Assembly (NCBI RefSeq): GCF_020686945.1
Contig: NZ_JAJEPR010000002.1
Span: 1 to 64,000 of the forward strand
DNA length: 64,000 nt
Source of the DNA: Limivivens faecihominis
GTDB taxonomy: Bacteria; Bacillota; Clostridia; Lachnospirales; Lachnospiraceae
Reading direction: 5' to 3'
Shown: piece after piece, positions 8,539 to 18,194 of the stretch
Numbering within the stretch: position 1 is the first letter of the stretch
Layout: every line of letters starts with the position of its first letter
The notes under the pieces: generated by a model
Databases searched by the model: none
The model's input: the letters and a program-made list of their open reading frames with translations, nothing else
What the model was told of the DNA's origin: nothing
Translations under genes and position numbers: made by a program

Positions 8539-9420
8539 ATGCAAAAAAAGAGAAAAATGACATTGGAAAGAAGGCATAACCTGACAGGCTGGGCGTTTCT
8601 CTCCATTGGTGTGGTTCTGATCTGCTGGACAAGCTTCTATCCGATGATCCAGGCGTTTATCCTGTCGCTGAAAAGCGGACTGGGCGTCAATCTGAAGTTC
8701 AACGGTTTTTCAAACTACGCACGAATCCTGAAAGACCCGACATTTAAAGGGACACTGTTCAATACATTCTTTTATCTGATCATTCAGGTGCCGATCATGC
8801 TGACACTGGCTTTGATCCTGGCATCGATCCTGAATAACAAAGATCTTCGTTTCAAGGGACTCTGGAGAACCTGTATTTTTCTTCCCTGTGCGACTTCTCT
8901 GGTATCCTACTCCATGATTTTCCGTTCCCTGTTTGCAAATGACGGTTTTGTAAATACAGTTCTTCGTGCTGTCGGAGCAACCCCGATCATGTGGTTTTCC
9001 AATGCGTGGACAGCAAGAGCGGTAATTATCATTGCCCTGATCTGGAGATGGACCGGCTATAACATGGTATTCTATCTGTCAGGCCTTCAGAACATCGAGT
9101 ACTCCGTCTATGAGGCAGCCAGAATTGACGGCGCTTCTCCACGTCAGATCCTTTTCAAGATCACGATCCCGCTGCTGAAACCGACGATCCTTTTGACGAC
9201 CATTACTTCTACCAATGGTACCCTGCAGCTGTTTGATGAGTCTTTGAACCTGACCAACGGCGGACCTGGTAAATCAACGATGACCATGTCCCATTATATT
9301 TATAATACATCCTTTGTACAGAGCCCGAACTTCGGTTATGCGGCAGCAATGTCCATCGTGATCCTTGTAATGGTGGCTGTCCTGGCCCTGATCCAGATGA
9401 AAGTAGGTGATGAACGATGA
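8539..9420 (+). CDS. Sugar ABC transporter permease (MalF type)
   Basis: Inner-membrane permease of the MalF/LacF class, 293 aa with six predicted membrane segments (first at about residues 17-38). The EAA loop that contacts the ATPase is visible as YEAARIDGASPRQILFKITIP. The start at ATG 8539 is chosen because GAAGGGAAGG lies just upstream; an upstream in-frame ATG at 8479 would begin inside the intergenic hairpin. The stop overlaps the next start (ATGA), showing translational coupling with the second permease. Confidence 0.92.
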   Translation: MQKKRKMTLERRHNLTGWAFLSIGVVLICWTSFYPMIQAFILSLKSGLGVNLKFNGFSNYARILKDPTFKGTLFNTFFYLIIQVPIMLTLALILASILNNKDLRFKGLWRTCIFLPCATSLVSYSMIFRSLFANDGFVNTVLRAVGATPIMWFSNAWTARAVIIIALIWRWTGYNMVFYLSGLQNIEYSVYEAARIDGASPRQILFKITIPLLKPTILLTTITSTNGTLQLFDESLNLTNGGPGKSTMTMSHYIYNTSFVQSPNFGYAAAMSIVILVMVAVLALIQMKVGDER

Positions 9421-10223
9421 ATAAAGGCAAAAAAGCGGCAATGTATATTTTTCTGACCATTTGTTCGTTGCTTTCCGTTTTCCCGCTGTACTACATGGCG
9501 TGTGCGGCTACAAACAAGAGCGTGGATGTATCCAGAGGAAAACTGATTCCGGGTACTTATCTTGTAGAGAATTTTAAGACACTGATCGCGAATCAGGATC
9601 TTTCCCGTGCACTCTGGAATTCCTTCCGGAATGCGACCGTGCTGACACTGATCTGTCTGCTGGTCTGCTCCCTGGCCGGTTACGGTTTTGAAATCTATCA
9701 TGACAAAGGAAAAGATATAGTATTTGCTATTCTGCTGACAGCTATGATGGTTCCTTTTGCAGCGATCATGATCCCGCTGTTCCGGATGTTTTCCAAGCTG
9801 AAGATGGTCAACACGATGGCGGCTTTCATGCTTCCGTCCATCTCGACCCCCTTCATGATCATGATGTTCCGTCAGGCATCCAGGTCTTTCCCACATGATA
9901 TCATAGAAGCGGCCCGGCTGGATGGTCTGAGTGAGATTGGAATCTTTTTCCGTATGTTCATTCCGACTATGAAATCTACATACGCAGCAGCTCTGATCAT
10001 CACTTTCATGAACGCATGGAACAACTATATGTGGCCGAAGGTTATTCTGCAGACCAACAGCTCCATTACCATGCCTATGCTGGTTGCCAACCTGCTGAGC
10101 GGATATGTGGTTGATTATGGTATGCTGATGCTCGGCGTACTGATCTGTACGATTCCGACCGTTATCATTTTCTTCTTCTTCCAGAAGAGCTTTGCGGAAG
10201 GTATCACAGGCGCAGTCAAATAA
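9417..10223 (+). CDS. Sugar ABC transporter permease (MalG type)
   Basis: Second permease of the heterodimer, 268 aa, with six predicted membrane segments and the EAA motif EAARLDGLSEIGIFFRMFIP in the cytoplasmic loop. It overlaps the upstream permease by four bases. It ends in the short conserved tail FFQKSFAEGITGAVK that is diagnostic of MalG-type subunits. A weak terminator follows, before the beta-galactosidase gene. Confidence 0.93.
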   Translation: MNKGKKAAMYIFLTICSLLSVFPLYYMACAATNKSVDVSRGKLIPGTYLVENFKTLIANQDLSRALWNSFRNATVLTLICLLVCSLAGYGFEIYHDKGKDIVFAILLTAMMVPFAAIMIPLFRMFSKLKMVNTMAAFMLPSISTPFMIMMFRQASRSFPHDIIEAARLDGLSEIGIFFRMFIPTMKSTYAAALIITFMNAWNNYMWPKVILQTNSSITMPMLVANLLSGYVVDYGMLMLGVLICTIPTVIIFFFFQKSFAEGITGAVK

Positions 10224-10238
10224 AAAGAAAAAGAAAAA

Positions 10239-10271
10239 AGGCGGGTATTGCAAAAGATATCCGCCTCTTTT
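10239..10271 (+). terminator. Terminator or attenuator before the beta-galactosidase gene
   Basis: GGCGGGTAT (10240-10248) pairs with ATATCCGCC (10257-10264 region) with one G-T pair, then TCTTTT. It may only partly stop transcription, because no clear promoter is visible between it and the next gene. Confidence 0.6.
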
Positions 10272-10295
10272 GTAATGATAAGGAGGTTATAACAA

Positions 10296-13200
10296 ATGAG
10301 TGAATTTCACTACGAAAAAGTAAAAGACCCGACTTATTTCAGCGAGAATCGGGTAGCTGCCCATTCCGATCACCGTTATTTCACTTCTCTGGCGGCGATG
10401 GAGCAGGAAAAAGAGGAGCTCCGTTACAGTCTGAACGGCCTCTGGAAATTCCATTATGCGAAAAATTACAGGAGTACGATTCCTGGTTTTGAGAAGGAAG
10501 ACTACTGCTGTAAAGTCTGGGGCGACATTCGCGTGCCGGCCCATATACAGATGGAAGGCTATGATAAACCGCAGTATGCCAACGTCCAGTACCCCTGGGA
10601 GGGCAGAGAAGAGGTAAAACCCGGCGAGATTCCAGAGGAGTTCAATCCGGTGGCAAGCTATGTAAAATATTTTGAAGTACCGTCTTCCATGAAGGGAAAG
10701 AAAATCTTCGTCTCATTCCAGGGAGCGGAGAGCGGCCTGGCCCTCTGGCTCAACGGAAAATTCGTGGGTTACAGCGAGGACAGCTTCACCCCGTCCGAGT
10801 TTGAACTGACTCCGTATCTGAAAGAGGGAGAGAACAAGCTGGCGGCCCAGGTCTTCAAATGGACCAGCGGAAGCTGGTGTGAGGATCAGGATTTCTTCCG
10901 GTTCTCCGGTATCTACCGTGACGTTTATCTCTATGCGATTCCGGAGGTCCATGTGGAGGATCTGACGATCCGTACGTTTCTGGACGATACCTTTACGAAG
11001 GCAGATCTCACCGTGGAGCTGAAAGCCACAGCTGCCGGAAAGGTTCGTTTCACTCTTTCCAGAGAAGGAAAAGAGGAGGCAACTCTTGAGGATGCGCTGG
11101 AGAGCGGAAAAGCCTATGTGATGAAGATGGAAAATCCGCTGCTCTGGAGCGCAGAGGAACCCCATCTTTACGACCTGCTTATCGAGGTTATGGATACAGA
11201 AGGAAAGATCACGGAAGTGATTCCTCAGAGAGTTGGCTTCCGCCGTTTCGAGATGAAGGATTCCATTATGACTCTGAATGGAAAACGAATTGTCTTCAAG
11301 GGCGTGAACCGTCATGAATTCAGCTCCAGGACCGGACGGAATGTTTCCAGAGAGGAACTTATCAAAGACCTGACCACGATGAAACGGAACAACATCAATG
11401 CGATCCGTACCTGCCATTACCCGGATGCTGTGGGAATTTACGAGCTCTGCGATGAGTTTGGTATCTATATGATTGCTGAGAACAATATGGAAACCCATGG
11501 AAGCTGGGACACCGTGGGAGAAAGCAAAGACTACACCGGCGTGGTTCCGGACAACAAACCGGAATGGGAAGGCCTGCTTATGGACCGCATCAATTCCACT
11601 TATCAGCGGGATAAGAACCATCCGGCTATCCTGATCTGGTCCTGCGGAAACGAATCCTTCGGCGGAGAGGTCATCTATAAGATGTCTGAACTCTTCCGGA
11701 AACTGGATCCGACCCGTCTGGTTCATTATGAGGGCGTCTTCAATGACCGCCGTTTCAACGATACCAGCGATATGGAAAGCCAGATGTACACCTCCGCGGA
11801 AGATATCAAGAAATTCCTGGAAAATGACAGAAGCAAGCCTTTCATCTGCTGTGAGTACACCCATGCTATGGGAAATTCCTGCGGCGGCATGCATAAATAT
11901 ACAGATCTGACAGATACGGAACCCTCCTATCAGGGCGGTTTCATCTGGGACTACATCGACCAGTCCATCTATAAGAAAGACCGGTACGGAAAAGAGTTTC
12001 AGGCTTACGGCGGTGATTTCGGCGAGCGTCCCACGGACTATAACTTCAGCGGAAACGGTATTGTTTACGGCGGTGAGCGGGATGAGTCTCCGAAGATGCA
12101 GGAAGTGAAGTTCAATTACCAGAATATTTCTGCTGTCGTGGACAAAAAGAACGTTCGCGTCATCAATAAGAATCTTTTTGTGAATACCGATTCCTTCGAC
12201 TGCGTTGTAACGGTAGAAAAAGAGGGAAAACTTCTGGAGAAGAAAGCCCTGGAAGCCCATGTGGCTCCCCTTTCCGAGGAAACCTACGAGCTTCCGGTGA
12301 AAGAGCAGACCCTTCCGGGAGAGTATGTGATCACCGTTTCTTTCCGTCTCAAAGAGGATACGATCTGGGCGGAGAGAGGCCATGAGGTTGCCTTCGGTCA
12401 GGCAGTTTACACAGCGGAAGCCAAAGAGGAGCCGAAGAAGCAGCCGAAATTCCGTGTGGTTCGGTCTCTTCATGATTTTGGCGTGAAGGGCGAGAATTTC
12501 GACGTGTTGTTCTCTTATCTCAACGGCGGCCTAGTTTCCTACCGTTACGGCGGCGTGGAGATGATCGAGATGATTCCGAAGCCCAACTTCTGGAGAGCGC
12601 CTACCGATAACGACTGCGGAAACCTGATGCCCATGCGGTATGCACAGTGGAAGATCGCATCCCTTTATCTCTCCCACAAATATCCTACCGGAGGTCATTA
12701 TCCGGGAGGAAAGGCTCCGAAGATCGAAGTGACCGAGGACTGGGCGGAGATCACCTTCACCTATGTAATGCCCACAACGCCGGCGGCAGAGTGCGAGCTG
12801 ACCTACCGTGTCTTCGGCGATGGAAGCATCCAGACCACCCTTTCCTACGATCCGGTGAAGGAACTGGGCGATATGCCGGAGTTTGGCGTGATGTTTAAGT
12901 TCAATGCCGATTACGATCATGTGGCCTGGTACGGAATGGGACCGTCTGAGACCTATGTGGACCGTATGCGCGGAGCGAAACTCGGCGTTTACAAGAATCT
13001 GGTGGCTGACAATATGGCGAAATACCTGGTTCCGCAGGAGTGCGGAAACAAGGTAGGCGTGCGCTGGGCTACCGTCACCGACCGAAGAGGCAGAGGTATG
13101 GAATTTACCGGAGATGGAATGGAATTTTCTGCTCTGCCGTATACCCCCCATGAGGTGGAAAATGCCATGCATCCCTATGAACTGCCCGAGGTACACTACA

Positions 13201-13331
13201 CGGTTGTGAGAGTGTCCAAACAGCAGATGGGCATCGGCGGTGATGACAGCTGGGGAGCAAAGACCCATCCGGAATACCTTCTGGATACGAGCGAGAAGAT
13301 GACATTTACCTTCACATTCAAAGGGATCTGA
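10296..13331 (+). CDS. lacZ: Beta-galactosidase, glycoside hydrolase family 2
   Basis: Hydrolyses terminal beta-D-galactosides; no signal peptide, so it acts on imported sugar. At 1011 aa it is a full LacZ-type enzyme: N-terminal sugar-binding domain (GLWKFHY, about 45-50), an immunoglobulin-like GH2 domain, the TIM barrel with FKGVNRHEF, acid/base Glu453 in SCGNES and nucleophile Glu520 in ICCEYTHAMGNS, then the C-terminal Bgal small-chain domain (NFWRAPTDND, WYGMGPSETYVDR). Ribosome site AAGGAGG before ATG 10296. It completes the locus formed by the AraC regulator and ABC importer. Confidence 0.96.
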   Translation: MSEFHYEKVKDPTYFSENRVAAHSDHRYFTSLAAMEQEKEELRYSLNGLWKFHYAKNYRSTIPGFEKEDYCCKVWGDIRVPAHIQMEGYDKPQYANVQYPWEGREEVKPGEIPEEFNPVASYVKYFEVPSSMKGKKIFVSFQGAESGLALWLNGKFVGYSEDSFTPSEFELTPYLKEGENKLAAQVFKWTSGSWCEDQDFFRFSGIYRDVYLYAIPEVHVEDLTIRTFLDDTFTKADLTVELKATAAGKVRFTLSREGKEEATLEDALESGKAYVMKMENPLLWSAEEPHLYDLLIEVMDTEGKITEVIPQRVGFRRFEMKDSIMTLNGKRIVFKGVNRHEFSSRTGRNVSREELIKDLTTMKRNNINAIRTCHYPDAVGIYELCDEFGIYMIAENNMETHGSWDTVGESKDYTGVVPDNKPEWEGLLMDRINSTYQRDKNHPAILIWSCGNESFGGEVIYKMSELFRKLDPTRLVHYEGVFNDRRFNDTSDMESQMYTSAEDIKKFLENDRSKPFICCEYTHAMGNSCGGMHKYTDLTDTEPSYQGGFIWDYIDQSIYKKDRYGKEFQAYGGDFGERPTDYNFSGNGIVYGGERDESPKMQEVKFNYQNISAVVDKKNVRVINKNLFVNTDSFDCVVTVEKEGKLLEKKALEAHVAPLSEETYELPVKEQTLPGEYVITVSFRLKEDTIWAERGHEVAFGQAVYTAEAKEEPKKQPKFRVVRSLHDFGVKGENFDVLFSYLNGGLVSYRYGGVEMIEMIPKPNFWRAPTDNDCGNLMPMRYAQWKIASLYLSHKYPTGGHYPGGKAPKIEVTEDWAEITFTYVMPTTPAAECELTYRVFGDGSIQTTLSYDPVKELGDMPEFGVMFKFNADYDHVAWYGMGPSETYVDRMRGAKLGVYKNLVADNMAKYLVPQECGNKVGVRWATVTDRRGRGMEFTGDGMEFSALPYTPHEVENAMHPYELPEVHYTVVRVSKQQMGIGGDDSWGAKTHPEYLLDTSEKMTFTFTFKGI

Positions 13332-13343
13332 ACAGAATAGGCA

Positions 13344-13384
13344 GCAGGACCGGGAAGAACAGAACTCCCGGTCCTGCTTTTTTA
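13344..13384 (+). terminator. Strong terminator after lacZ
   Basis: GCAGGACCGGGA (13344-13355) pairs perfectly with TCCCGGTCCTGC (13366-13377), followed by TTTTTT. Confidence 0.95.
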
Positions 13385-13418
13385 GTGGGGCAGTTTTTTC
13401 TCAAAAGCAAAAAAATCC

Positions 13419-13447
13419 TTGCAGGAATGTATAAAAAGACGTATAGT
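13419..13447 (+). promoter_or_regulatory. Sigma-A promoter for DAHP synthase
   Basis: TTGCAG at 13419-13424 and TATAGT at 13442-13447, spacing 17 bp. The leader is about 75 nt; no attenuator or T-box is visible in it. Confidence 0.75.
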
Positions 13448-13527
13448 TATTAGAAATGATACATCAGGTTTTAAAACGCTAACTGTCGTTCCTGGATATC
13501 ATACTTTAGATAAAGAGGAGAATGATT

Positions 13528-14568
13528 ATGAGCTTTGAATTTGTGACAAAACTTCCCACTCCGGAAGAAATTCGACTTCAGTATCCGATCACAGAGAAGA
13601 TTGCCCGTGTGAAGGCACAGAGAGATCAGGAGATCAAAGATATATTTACAGGGAAGTCCGACCGATTTCTGGTGATCATCGGCCCCTGCTCCGCAGACAA
13701 TGAAGATTCCGTATGTGATTATGTGGGAAGACTGGCGAAAGTCCAGGATCAGGTGGGCGACCGTCTGCTTCTGATCCCGCGTATCTATACCAATAAACCG
13801 AGAACCACCGGCGAGGGTTACAAAGGCCTTCTCCATCAGCCGGACCCTGAGAAAAAACCGGACGTGCTGGCAGGTCTGGTGGCTATCCGTAAACTGCATA
13901 TGCGCGCCATTGAGGAGACCGGACTCACCGCAGCAGATGAGATGCTCTATCCGGAAAACTGGCGTTACCTTTCTGATATCCTTTCCTATGTGGCCATCGG
14001 AGCCCGTTCCGTGGAGAACCAGCAGCACCGTCTGGTGGTCAGCGGCATGGATATCCCCGCAGGAATGAAGAATCCCACCAGTGGCGACCTTTCCGTCATG
14101 TTGAACTCCGTAGTTGCGGCACAGCATGGACATACGTTCATTTACCGTGACTGGGAAGTGAAGACTACCGGAAATCCCTTGACACATACCATTTTGCGTG
14201 GCGCAGTGAACAAGCACGGCAACTGCATCCCCAACTATCATTACGAGGATCTGAAGCTTCTTCTGGAGCTTTATAAGGAGCGTAAGCTGGAAAATCCGGC
14301 AGTGATCGTGGATGCCAACCATTCCAACTCCAACAAGCAGTACGCCGAGCAGGTCCGTATCGTCAAAGAAGTGCTTCACAGCAGAAATGTCAATGAGGAA
14401 CTGAAAACTCTGGTCAAGGGTGTTATGATCGAAAGCTATATCGAGCCCGGAAATCAGAAAATCGGTCAGGGAGAGCATATTTATGGAAAATCGATCACCG
14501 ATCCCTGCCTTGGCTGGCCGGAATCCGAGCAGCTGATCCACACGATCTACAAGATGTGCGAGAAATAA
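13528..14568 (+). CDS. aroF: 3-deoxy-7-phosphoheptulonate synthase, class I
   Basis: Condenses phosphoenolpyruvate and erythrose 4-phosphate in the first step of the shikimate pathway. The 346-aa protein belongs to the AroF/G/H class (type I-alpha): LVIIGPCSADNE, RIYTNKPRTTGEGYKGL, GARSVENQQHR, MDIPAGMKNPTSGD and the metal-binding IVDANHSNS motif are all present. The start is ATG 13528: the in-frame ATG at 13522 touches the ribosome site AGAGGAG (13514-13520). It has its own promoter and terminator. Feedback specificity (Phe, Tyr or Trp) cannot be read from sequence by eye. Confidence 0.95.
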   Translation: MSFEFVTKLPTPEEIRLQYPITEKIARVKAQRDQEIKDIFTGKSDRFLVIIGPCSADNEDSVCDYVGRLAKVQDQVGDRLLLIPRIYTNKPRTTGEGYKGLLHQPDPEKKPDVLAGLVAIRKLHMRAIEETGLTAADEMLYPENWRYLSDILSYVAIGARSVENQQHRLVVSGMDIPAGMKNPTSGDLSVMLNSVVAAQHGHTFIYRDWEVKTTGNPLTHTILRGAVNKHGNCIPNYHYEDLKLLLELYKERKLENPAVIVDANHSNSNKQYAEQVRIVKEVLHSRNVNEELKTLVKGVMIESYIEPGNQKIGQGEHIYGKSITDPCLGWPESEQLIHTIYKMCEK

Positions 14569-14581
14569 ACGGAACAAACCG

Positions 14582-14618
14582 GAAGCCGTGTCTTCATGAA
14601 AAAGGCATGGCTTCTTTT
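14582..14618 (+). terminator. Terminator after DAHP synthase
   Basis: GAAGCCGTG (14582-14590) pairs with CATGGCTTC (14605-14613) with one G-T pair, then TTTTT. It contains the in-frame ATG at 14596, which argues against that codon as the start of the next gene. Confidence 0.85.
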
Positions 14619-14643
14619 TCTCTGCAAGAAAGGGGGATTTCTT

Positions 14644-16353
14644 ATGAATGTAAACAGTGATAACCGGACTATAGCGTTTCTTTTGATTCTGGGTTTTATC
14701 GCCTTTGCGGCCTTCGCGGTCTGGGAGACCTGTAAGAGCAGAAAACGGGTTTTCGGGAAAATCCGGAAAACTTACGGTCAGTGGCCGGAACGGGAATACT
14801 CCATGGAAGAGTTTGACGCTATTTCCCATTATTATGTTCACCGGAAAAAAGAAGGCCTGCCGGTCATCGACGACATCACCTGGAATGACCTGGATATGGA
14901 CCGGATTTTCATGCTTCTCAATCACACCTGGTCCTGCATCGGAGAGAGCTATCTCTACTGCCTTCTGCGGATGCCCGCCATGGAGGAAGAGACCTTAAAG
15001 GAGCGCAACCGCCTCATCGAGTATTTCCGGACACACCCGGAGGCACGGGAAAAGATGGAGTACCGCTTTGCCAGAATCGGAAAGACCGGAAGTCAGTCCA
15101 TGTTTGATTATATCTACAATCTGGCGGAGCTGAAACCCGAAGCGGTCTGGCCGGAATTTGTCTGGATCATCGCTGTGGTTGTTTCTTTTGGCAGTATTTT
15201 TATCAATGCGGCCTTTGGCGTGCTCCTTTTCCTGGCAGTGATGTTCGGAAGCTGGTACTATTATTATAGGAAAAAGAAGCGCATAGAGCCTTTTCTCCGG
15301 TCCTGCAGCTGTCTCATCCAGATTTTGAAAGAATCAGAATCTTTCGGGAAAATAGATGCGCCGGAGCTGAAAAATTATCAGGAAAAGATCGTTCAGGCGG
15401 GAAAACTCCTCCGGAAACTGAAACGGAGTACCCATTTCGTGGTGGGTGGAAATGCCGGAGAGAATGGAGAGCTGACGAAAGTATTTTTTGACTATATCAA
15501 TTATACGTTCCATCTGGATCTCATTGAGTTCAACACGGTGATCCGGGAGCTGGCGGCTCATATGGATGATCTGGAAGGTCTCATCGACGCGGTGGGAGCC
15601 CTCGAGTGCGCCACGGCGCTGGCCTCTTTCCGGACGCTGGCAGAAGGAAGCTATTGTATTCCGGAGCTTAAGAAAGGCGGCCGGACTTCTCTTTCCTGTG
15701 AAAATGTATTTCATCCGCTGATTCCCGATCCGGTGAAAAATTCCATCACAGCAGAGCGCGGCGTCCTGCTCACAGGCTCCAACGCCTCCGGAAAATCCAC
15801 GTTTTTAAAGACGGTGGCCGTCAATGCGATTCTTGCCCAGACTATCGATACCTGTATGGCGGACTCCTGGAAGGGCAATTTTTTCCGGATCTGCACTTCC
15901 ATGGCCCTCCGGGACGATCTGGCAGGAAAAGAGAGTTATTTCATCGTGGAGATCAAGTCTCTGAAGCGGATTCTCAATGCGGCAGATGGGAAAATACCGA
16001 TCCTTTGCTTTGTGGATGAGGTCTTAAGGGGCACCAACACCGTAGAGCGGATCGCGGCCTCGTCGGAAATTCTCGAGAGCATGGAGAGGGAGGATATCCT
16101 CTGCTTTGCGGCCACTCACGATATCGAACTCACCCATATCCTGGAAAAGGGATATGACAATTATCATTTTGAAGAAGAAGTCCGGGACAATGATGTGCTC
16201 TTTAATTATCGCCTTTTCAAGGGAAGAGCGGTTTCCCGAAACGCCATCAAGCTTCTTGGCGTTATGGGATACGATCCGAAGCTGATCGAGAAGGCGCAGA
16301 ACATGGCAGATCATTTTCTTGAGACAGGCGAATGGAGACAGGAGGAAGCGTAA
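14644..16353 (+). CDS. Membrane-anchored MutS-like ATPase
   Basis: A 569-aa protein with a MutS domain V ATPase at its C-terminus but no mismatch-binding domain. Membrane segments are at about residues 10-26 and a hydrophobic pair at 175-210. A helical middle region is followed by Walker A (GSNASGKST, about 377-385), a VDEVLRGTN Walker B region and the CFAATHD motif. Such proteins are common in Firmicutes and annotated as DNA mismatch repair protein MutS, though a repair role is unproven. Start ATG 14644 follows AAGGGGGA; an upstream in-frame ATG lies in the preceding terminator. It is joined to rnhA with no gap. Confidence 0.85.
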   Translation: MNVNSDNRTIAFLLILGFIAFAAFAVWETCKSRKRVFGKIRKTYGQWPEREYSMEEFDAISHYYVHRKKEGLPVIDDITWNDLDMDRIFMLLNHTWSCIGESYLYCLLRMPAMEEETLKERNRLIEYFRTHPEAREKMEYRFARIGKTGSQSMFDYIYNLAELKPEAVWPEFVWIIAVVVSFGSIFINAAFGVLLFLAVMFGSWYYYYRKKKRIEPFLRSCSCLIQILKESESFGKIDAPELKNYQEKIVQAGKLLRKLKRSTHFVVGGNAGENGELTKVFFDYINYTFHLDLIEFNTVIRELAAHMDDLEGLIDAVGALECATALASFRTLAEGSYCIPELKKGGRTSLSCENVFHPLIPDPVKNSITAERGVLLTGSNASGKSTFLKTVAVNAILAQTIDTCMADSWKGNFFRICTSMALRDDLAGKESYFIVEIKSLKRILNAADGKIPILCFVDEVLRGTNTVERIAASSEILESMEREDILCFAATHDIELTHILEKGYDNYHFEEEVRDNDVLFNYRLFKGRAVSRNAIKLLGVMGYDPKLIEKAQNMADHFLETGEWRQEEA

Positions 16354-16827
16354 ATGCTGGTAAGAATCTATACAGACGGCTCCGCGAGAGGAAATCCCGA
16401 CGGGCCGGGCGGCTACGGAGCCGTTTTAAAGTATGTGGATCCGAAAGGAGCCTTACACGAAAGAGAGTTCAGCCAGGGCTATGTCCGGACCACCAACAAC
16501 CGGATGGAACTTATGGCGGCGATCGTGGGCCTGGAAGCCCTGAAAAAGCCCTGCGAGGTGGAGCTTTATTCCGACTCCCAGTATCTCATCAAGGCCTTCA
16601 ACGAGCACTGGATCGACGGCTGGATCAAAAAAGGCTGGACCCGAGGGAAAAAAGAGCCAGTGAAAAATGTGGATCTCTGGAAACGCCTCCTGGCGGCGAA
16701 GGAACCCCATCAGGTTACGTTCATCTGGGTAAAAGGCCATGCGGGCCACCCGGAAAACGAGCGCTGTGATGCTCTGGCCACCCAGGCGGCGGACGGCGAC
16801 AACCGGATCGTGGATCAGGGGGTATAA
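16354..16827 (+). CDS. rnhA: Ribonuclease HI
   Basis: Cleaves the RNA strand of RNA-DNA hybrids. The 157-aa protein has the complete catalytic set: Asp8 in YTDGS, Glu52 in NNRMELM, Asp74 in YSDSQYL and Asp139 in NERCDALA, with His129 in the flexible GHAGHPENE loop. It also has the basic handle region IKKGWTRGKKEPVKN of the E. coli type. ATG 16354 follows the stop of the MutS-like gene directly, so the two are translationally coupled. No terminator follows; the tyrS promoter lies just downstream. Confidence 0.95.
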   Translation: MLVRIYTDGSARGNPDGPGGYGAVLKYVDPKGALHEREFSQGYVRTTNNRMELMAAIVGLEALKKPCEVELYSDSQYLIKAFNEHWIDGWIKKGWTRGKKEPVKNVDLWKRLLAAKEPHQVTFIWVKGHAGHPENERCDALATQAADGDNRIVDQGV

Positions 16828-16844
16828 AAATTGCGGCGGCCTAG

Positions 16845-16873
16845 TTGAAAAAACGCTGGCCATATGCTATATT
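16845..16873 (+). promoter_or_regulatory. Sigma-A promoter for tyrS-alaS
   Basis: TTGAAA (16845-16850) and TATATT (16868-16873), 17-bp spacing. The leader is only about 55 nt and contains a small A/T hairpin at 16896-16918 just before the ribosome site. There is no room for a T-box, although tyrS genes in Firmicutes often have one. Confidence 0.75.
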
Positions 16874-16935
16874 AGTAGGTATTGTGAATAAAAATCCTTT
16901 TTCAAAAACGAAAAAAGGCTAGGAGGAGTAAGTTC

Positions 16936-18168
16936 ATGTCAACAAATGTTTACGATATTCTGAAGGAGAGAGGCTTCCTGGAGCAGGAGACTCACGCAGA
17001 GGTCCGCGATCTTCTGGGAAAGGAAAAAGTTACCTTCTATATTGGTTTTGATGCCACGGCAGACAGCCTGACAGCCGGCCATTTCCTGACCATTATGGCC
17101 ATGAAACACATGCAGAACGCCGGCCATCGTCCCATCGCCCTGTTAGGCGGCGGTACCACCATGATCGGCGACCCGAGCGGTAAATCCGACATGCGTTCCA
17201 TGCTGACCCGGGAGACTATCGAGCACAATGCAGAGCGTTTCCACGAGCAGCTGTCCCATTTTATTGATTTCTCTGATGGAAAAGCCATCGTTGCCAACAA
17301 TGCAGACTGGCTGCTGGATCTGAACTACGTTCAGCTGCTCCGCGAGGTGGGCGTGCATTTTTCCGTAAACCGTATGCTTACCGCAGAGTGCTACAAACAG
17401 AGAATGGAGAGAGGACTTACCTTCTTCGAGTTCAACTATATGATTATGCAGTCCTACGATTTCTGGAAACTGAATCAGCTGTATAACTGTCAGCTGGAGA
17501 TGGGCGGAAACGACCAGTGGTCTAACATCATCGGTGGCGTGGAGCTGATCAGAAGAAAAGAGCAGAAACCGGCCTTCGGTCTGACCTTCAAACTGCTGAC
17601 TACCAGCGAGGGCATCAAGATGGGCAAAACCATGAAGGGTGCGCTCTGGCTGGATCCGAACAAGACCTCTCCTTACGAGTTTTATCAGTACTGGAGAAAC
17701 ATCGAGGATGTAAAAGTTGAGGAGTGCTTAGGTCTCCTGACCTTCCTTCCGATGGAAGACGTACGCAGGCTCGGCGCTCTTGAGGGTGCGGACATCAACA
17801 AGGCCAAAGAGGTTCTGGCCTATGAGACCACCAAGATCGTTCACGGCCAGGAAGAGGCAGAGAAGGCGCAGGTAGCAGCCAAGAGCATTTTCGTTCACGG
17901 CACTAAGAGCGCAGACATGCCCACTACTACCTATCCGAAGGCAGAGCTGGAGGAAGGAAAAGACCTGATCACTCTTCTGGTTGACACCAAACTGGCTAAG
18001 AACCGTTCCGAGGGACGTCGTCTGATCCAGCAGGGCGGCGTAACCGTAAACGATGAGAAGATCACCGATTTCGCCCGGGTATTTACTACTGCAGACTTCG
18101 ATGAAGAGGGCGCTCTGGTTATCAAAAAAGGTAAAAAAGGATTTCATCAGATAAAAGCCGCTGAGTAA
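16936..18168 (+). CDS. tyrS: Tyrosyl-tRNA synthetase
   Basis: Class I aminoacyl-tRNA synthetase, 410 aa. The nucleotide-binding signature is YIGFDATADSLTAGHF (HIGH equivalent AGHF), and the second signature is IKMGKTMKGALWLD (KMSKS equivalent KMGKT). The NDQWSNIIGG segment is typical of bacterial TyrRS. A C-terminal S4 RNA-binding domain is present (about 345-400: LAKNRSEGRRLIQQGGVTVN). It lies 26 bases ahead of alaS and is probably cotranscribed with it. Ribosome site AGGAGGAG before ATG 16936. Confidence 0.97.
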   Translation: MSTNVYDILKERGFLEQETHAEVRDLLGKEKVTFYIGFDATADSLTAGHFLTIMAMKHMQNAGHRPIALLGGGTTMIGDPSGKSDMRSMLTRETIEHNAERFHEQLSHFIDFSDGKAIVANNADWLLDLNYVQLLREVGVHFSVNRMLTAECYKQRMERGLTFFEFNYMIMQSYDFWKLNQLYNCQLEMGGNDQWSNIIGGVELIRRKEQKPAFGLTFKLLTTSEGIKMGKTMKGALWLDPNKTSPYEFYQYWRNIEDVKVEECLGLLTFLPMEDVRRLGALEGADINKAKEVLAYETTKIVHGQEEAEKAQVAAKSIFVHGTKSADMPTTTYPKAELEEGKDLITLLVDTKLAKNRSEGRRLIQQGGVTVNDEKITDFARVFTTADFDEEGALVIKKGKKGFHQIKAAE

Positions 18169-18194
18169 TACAGCGTTTGAATGGAGGATTTATT

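Noticed and set aside
10713..12473. 586-codon open frame on the minus strand inside lacZ
   Set aside because: It is an antisense shadow of the GH2 gene: no ribosome site, no family motif, and the plus frame encodes complete catalytic blocks.
13471..14925. 484-codon minus-strand frame opposite DAHP synthase
   Set aside because: It runs across a terminator and the next gene's start, and the product has no recognisable motif; it is a shadow of strong codon bias on the plus strand.
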